From an uncultured Clostridia bacterium (lineage in GTDB: Bacteria; Bacillota; Clostridia; Lachnospirales; CAG-274): a DNA stretch of 34,248 bases. The stretch spans positions 1 through 34,248 of the forward strand of contig CANQVZ010000022.1 in NCBI GenBank assembly GCA_947627425.1. The letters run 5' to 3'. Below the pieces are notes generated by a model. That model was not told the DNA's origin and searched no databases. It was given only the letters and a program-made list of their open reading frames with translations. Positions 24,411-33,154 of the stretch are shown here, piece after piece (positions within the stretch are counted from its first letter, which is position 1; each line of letters starts with the position of its first letter). The translations under genes were made by a program, and so were the position numbers.

Positions 24411-25535
24411 ATGAAAAAAATAATTGCATTATTTATTACTGCCGTATTGATAATGACCTGCGCGGCAGGCTGTGCTCCAAAGGAAAATAATCCCGTGGAG
24501 GGCAAAAAGGTGGCATATATCATGTATATGTCTTCATCGCCCATTTTTGAGCTGTGGTCGGAGTCCTTCACAAAGACGGCTGAAGCACTCGGCATGGAGG
24601 CGGACACCTTTTTCTGCGATGACAGCGACGAGGAATGGCAAAATACAATTTTGCAATGCGCAGAAGACGGCTATGACGGACTGCTTGTATCTCACGGTGG
24701 AGAAGCTTATGCTTGGGAATTTCTGACGGGCGTTATGAATGAACACCCCGATCTGAAAATAGCGACCTTTGACACCTCTTTCAGCAATGAAAACGGAGAA
24801 ACGGAAACGATCGACGGCGTTGTTCAGCTGTTCCAGCAGGATTCCGGGCTTGCGTCTGCTCTGGTTGACGATATACTTGCCATGTATCCCGAAAAAGCGG
24901 AGAAGAATGAACCTGTCAATATTTTGCAGGTGCAGGAGGAAAACTACATCGTTGCCTTCGACAGACGCCAGGCAGGCTATGAGCCTTATGAAACGGCGGG
25001 AAAGATAAAGACGCTTGAACAGATCGCGCCCGGCGATCATCTGGACCCGACAGCCTCCATGCAGGAAACGGCAGAGAGCGTCATAGGAAAATACAATGAC
25101 GGCGAGATAGACGCCATATGGTGCTGTTATGACGCCTATGCAAGGGGAGTATATAATGCCCTTAAGGAATTGGGCAGCGATATTCCCATGGTATCGGTAG
25201 ATATCTGCGACGAGGATATCCGGCTTATGGCTGAGGGCAAAAACTGGAAGGCTTGCGCCACAACCAACTGGACGCTTAACGGAGAATTTGCCTGCCGTGT
25301 GCTGGCTTTGGAAATGGCAGAACAGTATGACGACATAAAGGCGGCTCCTTCATATTATGAAGATCCCGGAATGTGGATGGAGATCCCTTCCGTGGTGGTA
25401 ACGCAGGAGCAGGTCATGTCGGGAGAGAATATCACGGTCAAAAACCTTTCGGATGTAGCGGATGACGCCTATACGGACGATAGCTTTATGCCGTCCTGCG
25501 GCTGGATGGATTCTGCCCTTAAGGCTCAACAATAA
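24411..25535 (+). CDS. Periplasmic-binding-protein-like lipoprotein (ribose-type fold)
   Basis: A 374-residue protein. Signal peptide with lipobox AAGC (Cys21), then a two-lobed type I binding protein: KKVAYIMYMSSSPIFELWSE at the start of lobe one, DGYDGLLVSHGGEAY, and in lobe two DAIWCCYDAYARGVYNAL with IPMVSVDICDEDIRLM. The fold is that of sugar-binding proteins (Peripla_BP_4) from the ribose/galactose group. No matching sugar permease or ATPase is nearby; the next genes are a STAS protein and a sensor phosphatase, so it may present a ligand to that receptor instead of feeding a transporter. Ribosome binding site AAGGAGA. Confidence 0.85.
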   Translation: MKKIIALFITAVLIMTCAAGCAPKENNPVEGKKVAYIMYMSSSPIFELWSESFTKTAEALGMEADTFFCDDSDEEWQNTILQCAEDGYDGLLVSHGGEAYAWEFLTGVMNEHPDLKIATFDTSFSNENGETETIDGVVQLFQQDSGLASALVDDILAMYPEKAEKNEPVNILQVQEENYIVAFDRRQAGYEPYETAGKIKTLEQIAPGDHLDPTASMQETAESVIGKYNDGEIDAIWCCYDAYARGVYNALKELGSDIPMVSVDICDEDIRLMAEGKNWKACATTNWTLNGEFACRVLALEMAEQYDDIKAAPSYYEDPGMWMEIPSVVVTQEQVMSGENITVKNLSDVADDAYTDDSFMPSCGWMDSALKAQQ

Positions 25536-25569
25536 AAACAAAAATCATTTTATTACGGAGGAAAAAAAT

Positions 25570-25866
25570 ATGGAAATCAAAAAAACATTAGACGGAACGA
25601 CTTTAACGGTAAAGCTTGAGGGAAGATTGGACACCACGACCTCCCCTAAGCTGGAGGAGGAGCTCAAGAGCAGTGTCGATGGACTGACCTGCCTTGTGTT
25701 TGACCTTGAGAAGCTGGAATATATTTCGTCCGCAGGTCTGCGCGTTTTTCTTGCAACGCAGCAGATAATGAACAAACAGGGCGAAATGATTTTCAGAAAT
25801 GTGAACGAAACCGTTATGGATGTGTTTGAAGTTACGGGCTTTGCAGATGTTTTAACTATTGAGTAA
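25570..25866 (+). CDS. STAS-domain anti-anti-sigma-factor-like protein
   Basis: A 98-residue protein, a single STAS domain like SpoIIAA and RsbV. The conserved strand and loop LVFDLEKLEYISSAGLRVFL carry Ser54, the position phosphorylated by RsbW/SpoIIAB-type kinases in the family. The C-terminal VFEVTGFADVLTIE is also typical. The start at 25570 follows ACGGAGGAAAA; a longer frame overlaps the preceding gene and is rejected. It should be phosphorylated by an HATPase-type kinase and dephosphorylated by a PP2C phosphatase, both present in the next protein. Confidence 0.92.
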   Translation: MEIKKTLDGTTLTVKLEGRLDTTTSPKLEEELKSSVDGLTCLVFDLEKLEYISSAGLRVFLATQQIMNKQGEMIFRNVNETVMDVFEVTGFADVLTIE

Positions 25867-25892
25867 GCTCTCTTTGGGAGAGGAGGTATTCT

Positions 25893-28748
25893 ATGTTATA
25901 CATACAGCTTGGGCTGGCAGCCCTGTGTCCTGCCATAGTGTCAGCCGTGTTCTATCAGTGCAATAAGTCAACGGGCTTTTCAAAGCTGTCACGAAAAGCA
26001 AAACAATGCGTGTATGGCATTGTATTCGGACTGCTTGCCATTCTGAGCACGGTGTTTGGCTCACAGGTGGATGGCGCCTTGATAAGCGCGAGGGATGCCG
26101 CCCCATTGTGCGCAGGCTTGATTTTTGGCGCGCCTGCGGGCGTTTTGGCAGGCTTTATAGGAGCTGCGTGGAGATTTTTTGCGGCTATAAGAGGAGCAGG
26201 AGTATACACAAGCATAGGAGCGAGCTTTACTACACTTCTTGCGGGATTGCTGGGCGCTGCGCTGCGCAAATGGATGTTTGACAACAAGCGTCCTTCATGG
26301 TACTACGGTCTGGCGACGGGATTTGTTGTGGAAGTAGTAAATATGCTTTTGGTGTTCCTCATAAACATGGAGGATGTGCACAGAGCATTTCAACTGGTGG
26401 AGAAATGCACCCTGCCGATGGTCATACTTAATGCGGGAGCGGTAACGCTTGCCATGCTTGTGGTAGCCGCTCTTGCGGGAGAGTTGAAAAAAGCCCAAAG
26501 GAAAAACAATTATCAACTTGCGCAGACCTTTTCGCGCTGGCTACTGCTGTGCGTCGTGCTTGCATTTGCTGTGTCCAGCCTGTTTATATATGTATTGCAG
26601 ACAAGGCTTGCGACAAAAGATGCGGAGGATATGCTTTCCCTTTACATCGAAGATGTCAAGGAGGATATCAACGATGCCTCGGACAACAATCTTTTGGAGC
26701 TGACGAGGAAGATAAAGGATGACATAGAAAAGAGCGGTAATTATGATGAAACGGTCCTTATGCCCCTGCTTGAGGACAACGATGTATCCGAAATAAATAT
26801 CATTGACGAAAACGGCATCATTATATCAAGCACGACGCCCGAATATATCGGCTTTGACATGACGGGCGGCGAGCAGTCAAACGAATTTATGGCGCTTCTT
26901 CATGGTGAGAAGGAGTTTGTACAGCGCTATCAAGCCATTTCTCATGACTCTGGCGTTTTTATGAAATATGCGGGAGTTGTTTTGGATAACGGCGGTTTTG
27001 TTCAGGTAGGATATAATTCGGCGCGTTTTCAGGCGGACATCGACGGACAGGTGGTAGGACTCACAAGGAACCGCCATGTGGGCGAGGACGGATTTATGCT
27101 CATAGCAAACGAGGATTTCCGACTTGTGAGCGACCCAAACGGACATGAGGGAATGTCTCTTGATGTAACGGGTATCGGACTGACACCGGATAAGGACAAC
27201 TATGGCGCTTCTTCCGAAAAAATAAGCAGAGAATGGCAGATGCTCACAGAATCTGTTTTTGATAAACCCTGTTATGTGATGTACAGCGTTACGGAGGGCT
27301 ATTATATCATAGGAGCATTGCCAAAATCGGAGGTCGTTTTTGACCGCAATATGCAGTTATATACCACTGTGTTTATTGAGATTATGGTATTTGCGGCTCT
27401 GTTCGTGTTGATATATTTCTTGGTAAAGAAGCTTGTGGTAGAGAACATACAAAAAATCAACAGCTCTTTGGAGGAGATAACGGGCGGCAACCTTAATGTG
27501 ACCGTAGACGTGCGGAGCAACGAGGAATTTACATCGCTTTCCGACGATATCAATTCCACGGTGCATACGTTGAAGGGATATATAGCGGAAGCGGCAGCAA
27601 GGATAGACAAGGAGCTGGAATTTGCCAAGACTATACAGGTTTCCACTCTCCCCTTTGTATTCCCTCCCTACCCCGAAAGGACGGATTTTGACATCCATGC
27701 GACTATGGATACGGCAAAGGAAGTGGGCGGAGACTTTTTCGACTTTTATCTGCTTGACGAAAACCGTCTTGTGTTCATGATAGCTGATGTGTCCGGCAAG
27801 GGAATATCTGCGGCAATGTTTATGATGAAAGCAAAAACGGTCATAAAGAGCTATGCCGACAAGGAGAGCGACGTGGCAAAGATACTTACGAGAGCCAACG
27901 CAGATCTGTGTGAAAACAACGAGGCTAAAATGTTTGTGACCTGCTGGATGGGAATACTGGATTTTAAGACGCACACGGTATACTTTGCAAATGCGGGACA
28001 CAATCCGCCGCTTGTAAGGCATGAGAACGGAGAATTTGAATATTTCAAGGTTCGTTCGGGTTTTGTTCTGGCAGGCTTGCCGGGTATTAAATACAAAAGA
28101 GGCGAATTGAAGCTCATGCCGGGAGATGCAATATTCCTTTATACGGACGGCATAACAGAGGCAACAAACGCCCAAAACGAGCTCTACGGCGACGACAGGC
28201 TAAAGGCTGTCCTCGACAGGCTGACGGACGCGAGCGCAAAGGAGATCTGTCTGGAAGTGAAACAGGATGTAGACGCCTTTGTGGGAGAAGCGCCTCAGTT
28301 TGACGATATGACTATGCTCTGTCTTCGTCTTACGCCAAAGAAAAGCATAACGGTCGATCCAAGGGAGGATAACATGCAGACCGTGGTGTCCTTTGTGGAG
28401 GAAACGCTTGCGGAGACCGAAGTACCCACTAAAATTGCCGTTAAGATGAACATTGCGGTAGATGAGATATATTCCAATATACAGCACTACAGCGGGGCAA
28501 CAAAGGCGGAATTGGAGTGTGCTGTCGGCGGAAACAGCATCACGCTGGTGTTTGTGGACAACGGAAGTCCTTACAATCCGCTGGAAAAGGAGGACCCCGA
28601 CACGACCCTTTCGGCAGACGAGAGGCAAATCGGCGGACTTGGCATTTTTATGGTGAAGAAAATAATGGATGATGTAACATACGAGTATTCGGAAGGTATG
28701 AATCGTCTGACGCTTAAAAAGAATTGGGAGACAGAAAACGATAATTAA
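25893..28748 (+). CDS. Membrane receptor with SpoIIE phosphatase and RsbW-type kinase domains
   Basis: A 951-residue protein. Residues 1-197 are a LytS-like multi-helix membrane region (APAGVLAGFIGAAWRFF, GVYTSIGASFTTLLAGLLGA). A helix at 213-235 leads to a large outside domain (236-480) that looks like a Cache sensor, then a helix (489-511) and HAMP (512-565). The SpoIIE/PP2C phosphatase (about 600-814) has its metal aspartates in GGDFFDF (Asp614), ADVSGKG (Asp632), YTDGITEA (Asp752) and FDDMTM (Asp804/805). The C-terminal HATPase (820-945) has the N-box E858xxxN862, G1 DNG (889-891) and GGLGIF, so it should bind ATP. One chain thus holds both opposing activities on a STAS substrate. GAGGAGGT precedes the start. 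Confidence 0.9.
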   Translation: MLYIQLGLAALCPAIVSAVFYQCNKSTGFSKLSRKAKQCVYGIVFGLLAILSTVFGSQVDGALISARDAAPLCAGLIFGAPAGVLAGFIGAAWRFFAAIRGAGVYTSIGASFTTLLAGLLGAALRKWMFDNKRPSWYYGLATGFVVEVVNMLLVFLINMEDVHRAFQLVEKCTLPMVILNAGAVTLAMLVVAALAGELKKAQRKNNYQLAQTFSRWLLLCVVLAFAVSSLFIYVLQTRLATKDAEDMLSLYIEDVKEDINDASDNNLLELTRKIKDDIEKSGNYDETVLMPLLEDNDVSEINIIDENGIIISSTTPEYIGFDMTGGEQSNEFMALLHGEKEFVQRYQAISHDSGVFMKYAGVVLDNGGFVQVGYNSARFQADIDGQVVGLTRNRHVGEDGFMLIANEDFRLVSDPNGHEGMSLDVTGIGLTPDKDNYGASSEKISREWQMLTESVFDKPCYVMYSVTEGYYIIGALPKSEVVFDRNMQLYTTVFIEIMVFAALFVLIYFLVKKLVVENIQKINSSLEEITGGNLNVTVDVRSNEEFTSLSDDINSTVHTLKGYIAEAAARIDKELEFAKTIQVSTLPFVFPPYPERTDFDIHATMDTAKEVGGDFFDFYLLDENRLVFMIADVSGKGISAAMFMMKAKTVIKSYADKESDVAKILTRANADLCENNEAKMFVTCWMGILDFKTHTVYFANAGHNPPLVRHENGEFEYFKVRSGFVLAGLPGIKYKRGELKLMPGDAIFLYTDGITEATNAQNELYGDDRLKAVLDRLTDASAKEICLEVKQDVDAFVGEAPQFDDMTMLCLRLTPKKSITVDPREDNMQTVVSFVEETLAETEVPTKIAVKMNIAVDEIYSNIQHYSGATKAELECAVGGNSITLVFVDNGSPYNPLEKEDPDTTLSADERQIGGLGIFMVKKIMDDVTYEYSEGMNRLTLKKNWETENDN

Positions 28749-28771
28749 TATAAGCAATCAGGAGGCAAAGT

Positions 28772-30358
28772 ATGATAAGCAAGCGCAGTGAAAAATTCAC
28801 TCTGTCGGAGCAGACGATAGACATGGTTTCCGAAATATGCGTTCAAACGCTTTCCGAGGCAGGGTCGGATAAAAAGGATATTATACGCATCCGCCTGTCA
28901 CTTGAGGAGATACTCGGTGTATGGCTTGAGTCCTTAAGGGGCGCTTCGGTACAAGTGGACTGCGGTCAGAAATTTGGACGGGCATTTATGAAAATAAGCG
29001 TAGACGGTCCCGCCATGGACGCATTGGAGGATAACGAGGCATTGATACTCTCAGGACATATGCTCTCGCAGGCAGGACTGTCGTTCGTATACGCTTATAA
29101 CAATGGTAAAAACTGCCTGATTTGCAATCCGCGCAAAAAATCCTCAATCGGACAGATGCCCCGGCTTATTTGCGCAGTCATTCTGGCAGTTGTTCTGGGA
29201 TCTGCCGCAAGGCTTTTTCCTGCAATCCGGGCAGCCTCACTTGCGGTTACACAGCCTCTTTTCAATATGATTTTGGGAGCGATACGCGCGGTTTCCTCCC
29301 CGCTTGTGTTTCTGGCTGTCTGCTGCGGTATCATAAGCATAGGCGATTTGGCGATGGTGGGAAAAATAGGCAGAAGGCTGATTTTAAAAATGATCGCGGA
29401 TATATTTATTTTGTCGGCAGTCATGGCGCTTTTGAACTGTCTGCTGTTTCCTGTTACAGCGGATGCGGGAAATGAAGTCTCGGGCAATTTTTCTAAAATT
29501 TATCAGATGGTGCTGGAAATAGTGCCCTCGGATATTGTATCGCCCTTTATTAACGGAAATGCGCTGCAGCTTGTTTTCATGGGTATATGTGTAGGAGCCG
29601 CCCTTTTGGTTATGGGCGAGCGAGTAACGGCAATGCATAATGCTTTGATGCAGGCGAACGAGGCGGTGCAGTTTCTTATGGCTGCGCTGGGAAAGGTCAT
29701 TCCGTTTTTTGTGTTTTTAAGCCTTTTTGACCTTATGCTGTCCGATTTTGGCAGCGGGCTTTCAAGTCTTGTCAAGGTGTTTGTTATCACAATACCGGGG
29801 TTCCTACTGCTTGCATTGTTTTATGTCTTTGTGGCGGCGGTGCGCCTGAAGGTCAGCCCTATCCTATTGATCAAAAAAATGCTGCCGACTTATATGATCG
29901 CTCTGACTACGGCTTCTTCGGCTGCTGCTTTTTCGACAAATCTGGAGACATGCGAAAGGAAGCTCGGCATACCGAAAAGGGTGGTGGATTTTGCCATTCC
30001 TTTAGGTCAGGTCATTTATAAACCGGGCTTTGTGATCGAGCTTTCTGTTATGCTTCTGGGCATGGCTGAGTATTACAGCGTTCCCATTACGCCTCAGCTT
30101 CTTATTATGTCGATTTTGGTGGTAGGCTTTCTTTCTATGGCGGCGCCACCTATCCCCGGCGGAGCGATTTCCGTATTTACCGTACTTTTTGTACAGTTTG
30201 GCGTTCCGGGCGAGGCTATCGCTCTGGCGGCGACAGTCAATGCTGTGCTCGACTTTTTCTTGACCGCCGCAAATCTTGCCTGCCTTCAGGTAAAGGTGGC
30301 GCTCGAGATACACGGCGCAGGGATGCTAGACGAAAAGAAGCTTAAAAAGAGCATATGA
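28772..30358 (+). CDS. DAACS dicarboxylate/amino-acid symporter with N-terminal pseudo-HATPase domain
   Basis: A 528-residue protein. Residues 128-520 are a sodium/proton:dicarboxylate symporter (glutamate-transporter fold) with the hairpin motifs TTASSAAAFSTN and PPIPGGAISVF. The first 120 residues are an addition not expected in the family. They align by eye with the HATPase domain of the preceding receptor: DKKDIIRIRLSLEEIL against TKIAVKMNIAVDEIY, and MKISVDGPAMDALED against TLVFVDNGSPYNPLEKE. The N-box asparagine is replaced (Val50) and the GGLG loop is missing, so it probably does not bind ATP normally. It starts 23 bases after the receptor gene behind AGGAGG. Confidence 0.88.
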   Translation: MISKRSEKFTLSEQTIDMVSEICVQTLSEAGSDKKDIIRIRLSLEEILGVWLESLRGASVQVDCGQKFGRAFMKISVDGPAMDALEDNEALILSGHMLSQAGLSFVYAYNNGKNCLICNPRKKSSIGQMPRLICAVILAVVLGSAARLFPAIRAASLAVTQPLFNMILGAIRAVSSPLVFLAVCCGIISIGDLAMVGKIGRRLILKMIADIFILSAVMALLNCLLFPVTADAGNEVSGNFSKIYQMVLEIVPSDIVSPFINGNALQLVFMGICVGAALLVMGERVTAMHNALMQANEAVQFLMAALGKVIPFFVFLSLFDLMLSDFGSGLSSLVKVFVITIPGFLLLALFYVFVAAVRLKVSPILLIKKMLPTYMIALTTASSAAAFSTNLETCERKLGIPKRVVDFAIPLGQVIYKPGFVIELSVMLLGMAEYYSVPITPQLLIMSILVVGFLSMAAPPIPGGAISVFTVLFVQFGVPGEAIALAATVNAVLDFFLTAANLACLQVKVALEIHGAGMLDEKKLKKSI

Positions 30359-30405
30359 TGAAGTAAAACAATACATTTTCATAAAACAAAAAAGGAGTGA
30401 TACTA

Positions 30406-33093
30406 TTGAACAAGAAATTCTGTCTTTACCGTTTTTTGATGCTTATTATTATGTGTCTGTTTCTCGGAGGCTGTGCGGAAGACACCGACAATTTGCACTA
30501 TCAAAGCTTTCAAGATTTCTCGGGCAAAAAGATAGGAATGATAACAGGTACGGTTTTTGACCGGTTGGTTGACGGAGTTGTGGAAGGTACTATACCCCAA
30601 TATTATGACGACTTTTCCTCGCAGCTGTTGGCGCTTGATACGGGAACTCTGGATGCTATTGCAACGGATATGCCTGTAGCCGAGCTTGCTGTGGCAAGAC
30701 AGCCGAATTTTGCAATATTCCCCGAGGTTATAGCGCCCGACAGCTACGGACTCGGGCTTCAGAAGGGCAGCCCGCTGACGGAGAAGGTAAACGCTATCAT
30801 AGAAAAATATGAGAACGACGGTACGCTTCAGGCGCTTCGTGAAAAATGGCTAAGTGCGGATGAGAGCAAAAAGATAATAGATATAGGCGATTATGACGCG
30901 CCTAACGGTACCCTTCAGTATGTTCACGATTCCACGATGGAGCCTATGAGCTATGTCGGCGGAAACGGACAGTCGCTTGGGCTTGAGGTGGAGTTGGTTT
31001 CTCTGATAGCAAAGGAGCTTGGCATGAAGCTCGACATCACGCAGGGAACATTTAACGCGCTTATCCCCATGCTTGCGAGCGATAGAGCCGATATTATTTC
31101 GGGCTCGATGAGCATAACGGAGGAGCGCAGACAGAGCATTGACATTGCAAACCCGCACTATGTGGGCGGAACGGTGTTCCTTGTTAGGGCAGAGGATATT
31201 GGGCTCGCTTCAAATAGGGAAAGCAACAGCTTCTTAAGTGGCTTGAGCGATAATTTTAACAAGACGTTTGTTCAGGAGAATCGTTGGAAAATGATACTCT
31301 CGGGTCTTGAGGTAACATTTGCCATATCCGTATTCTCGGCGCTTTTTGGCACCATATTGGGCTTCGGACTGTGTCTTTTGTGCAGGAGCCGTTACAAGGC
31401 AGTTTCCAAAATTACCGCGGTATTTATACGCCTGCTTCAGGGCATACCCGTGCTTGTACTGCTTATGCTCATGTTTTATGTGGTGTTTGCAAAGACGCAT
31501 CTTGACGGTATCATTGTTTCGATCGTAGCGTTTTCTATTAATTTTGCGGTGTATGTGTCCGAGATGATGCGCACCGGCATAGACGCCGTTGATGCGGGAC
31601 AGTGGGAGGCAGCCACGGCGATAGGCTTTGGACGCGTAAAAACCTTTACCAAAATAATTGCTCCGCAGGCGCTCAGGCATATACTTCCCGTCTATAAGGG
31701 CGAGTTTATTTCCATGGTCAAGATGACCTCGGTGGTAGGATATATCGCGGTGCAGGACCTTACGAAAGCTACCGACCTTATACGCAGCTGTACTTTTGAG
31801 GCATTCTTCCCGCTTATAGCATCGGCGGTCATATACTTTGTGCTGGCATGGGCTCTTACCTCGCTTTTGAGCATAGCCGAAAGGCGTACGGCTCCCAAGG
31901 CGCACCGCAAACAGGCAGACAAGCTCATGGCAATGATAGAAAACGCCGAAAAATCGCTTGACACAAAGGACAAAACCTCAGATACTACGGAAGAGACAGA
32001 CGGCACGGAACCCGTAATTGCCATTTCACATCTTAAAAAAGTCTATCCGAACATTACACCGCTTGAGGATGTAAATGCGGAAATTTTCAAAGGCGATGTC
32101 ATAACGGTGATAGGTCCGTCGGGTACGGGAAAAAGTACGCTTTTGCGCTGCGTCAACCGTCTTGAAAATCCGACCGACGGAAGTATAACAGTTTTTGGTA
32201 AGGATACTTCGGATAGAAAAGTGAATCTTAATTTGCTCAGACAGCGCATGGGCATGGTTTTCCAGTCCTTCAACCTGTTTGGCCATCTGACGGTAATAGA
32301 AAATGTTATCCTTGCGCCCACCGTGCTAAAGGGTGTGCCAAAGCAAAAGGCGCTCATGGATGGAATGGAGCTTTTGCGCATGGTGGGAATGGCGCAGAAG
32401 GCAACAAGCTATCCCGACGAATTGTCGGGCGGACAAAAACAGAGGGTGGCTATCGCCCGTACCCTTGCCATGGATCCTAAGATAGTGCTTTTTGACGAGC
32501 CGACATCGGCGCTTGACCCTACAATGGTAGGAGAGGTACTTAGCGTAATGAAGCGGCTTGCCTCAAAAGGGCTTACCATGATGATAGTTACGCATGAAAT
32601 GCAGTTTGCCCGTGATGTTTCCGACCGTATCTTTTATATGGACGAGGGTGTGATTTACGAGGAAGGAAGTCCGAACGATATATTTGACAGTCCTAAGCGG
32701 GATAAAACGCGCGCCTTTGTAAAGAGGCTCAAAACGCTTACTCTTTCCGTAGAGTCCTTGGACTATGATTTCATAGGTATGTCGGAAAGCATACTTCAGT
32801 TTGGAGAAAGGAATTTAATGTCGAAAAAACAGGTAGAAAAGCTTCGCCGTGTGTATGAGGAAATCCTGGCGCAAAATCTTATCACGGCGCAGGAAGTGGA
32901 ATTTCCCATCACGGTTTCGGTGGAATATTCGGAGAAGGAAGACAGCCTGGAGATGCGTTTTGCATGGAGTGGTGAGCGTTATGATCCCATGGAAAGCGGC
33001 GACATGATTTCTGTTAAGCTTGTAAAGGCTTCGATCAGTGATTTCAATTATGAACATACGAACGGCTCAAACAGCCTTATCATAAAGATATAA
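30406..33093 (+). CDS. One-chain polar amino-acid-type ABC importer with C-terminal pseudo-HATPase domain
   Basis: About 895 residues from the TTG at 30406 (AGGAG eight bases before; the GTG at 30397 overlaps it). Lipobox LGGC at Cys23. Residues 35-150 resemble the second lobe of an SBP_bac_3 binding protein ([17 protein letters not shown] through [13 protein letters not shown]), and 167-262 resemble the first lobe ([33 protein letters not shown]), so the lobes are in reversed order. The permease spans 297-492 with [14 protein letters not shown]. The ATPase spans 536-767 with [36 protein letters not shown] and VTHEM. The last ~110 residues resemble an HATPase without its key Asp and Asn ([15 protein letters not shown]). 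Confidence 0.9.
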   Translation: MNKKFCLYRFLMLIIMCLFLGGCAEDTDNLHYQSFQDFSGKKIGMITGTVFDRLVDGVVEGTIPQYYDDFSSQLLALDTGTLDAIATDMPVAELAVARQPNFAIFPEVIAPDSYGLGLQKGSPLTEKVNAIIEKYENDGTLQALREKWLSADESKKIIDIGDYDAPNGTLQYVHDSTMEPMSYVGGNGQSLGLEVELVSLIAKELGMKLDITQGTFNALIPMLASDRADIISGSMSITEERRQSIDIANPHYVGGTVFLVRAEDIGLASNRESNSFLSGLSDNFNKTFVQENRWKMILSGLEVTFAISVFSALFGTILGFGLCLLCRSRYKAVSKITAVFIRLLQGIPVLVLLMLMFYVVFAKTHLDGIIVSIVAFSINFAVYVSEMMRTGIDAVDAGQWEAATAIGFGRVKTFTKIIAPQALRHILPVYKGEFISMVKMTSVVGYIAVQDLTKATDLIRSCTFEAFFPLIASAVIYFVLAWALTSLLSIAERRTAPKAHRKQADKLMAMIENAEKSLDTKDKTSDTTEETDGTEPVIAISHLKKVYPNITPLEDVNAEIFKGDVITVIGPSGTGKSTLLRCVNRLENPTDGSITVFGKDTSDRKVNLNLLRQRMGMVFQSFNLFGHLTVIENVILAPTVLKGVPKQKALMDGMELLRMVGMAQKATSYPDELSGGQKQRVAIARTLAMDPKIVLFDEPTSALDPTMVGEVLSVMKRLASKGLTMMIVTHEMQFARDVSDRIFYMDEGVIYEEGSPNDIFDSPKRDKTRAFVKRLKTLTLSVESLDYDFIGMSESILQFGERNLMSKKQVEKLRRVYEEILAQNLITAQEVEFPITVSVEYSEKEDSLEMRFAWSGERYDPMESGDMISVKLVKASISDFNYEHTNGSNSLIIKI

Positions 33094-33154
33094 AATAAGC
33101 TTTGATTATGTGCAAGAATAATTTAAAAATAAAGAAAGAGGGGTGCAAGAATTT

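Noticed and set aside
27357..28175. Long open frame on the strand opposite to the SpoIIE-type receptor
   Set aside because: It lies wholly inside a well-supported gene, has no ribosome binding site and its product shows no family motifs. The same holds for other antisense frames, for example 8127-8801 and 31234-31905.
33110..33152. Repeated 10-mer GTGCAAGAAT before the last permease gene
   Set aside because: Two short copies only, no symmetry; chance is likely.
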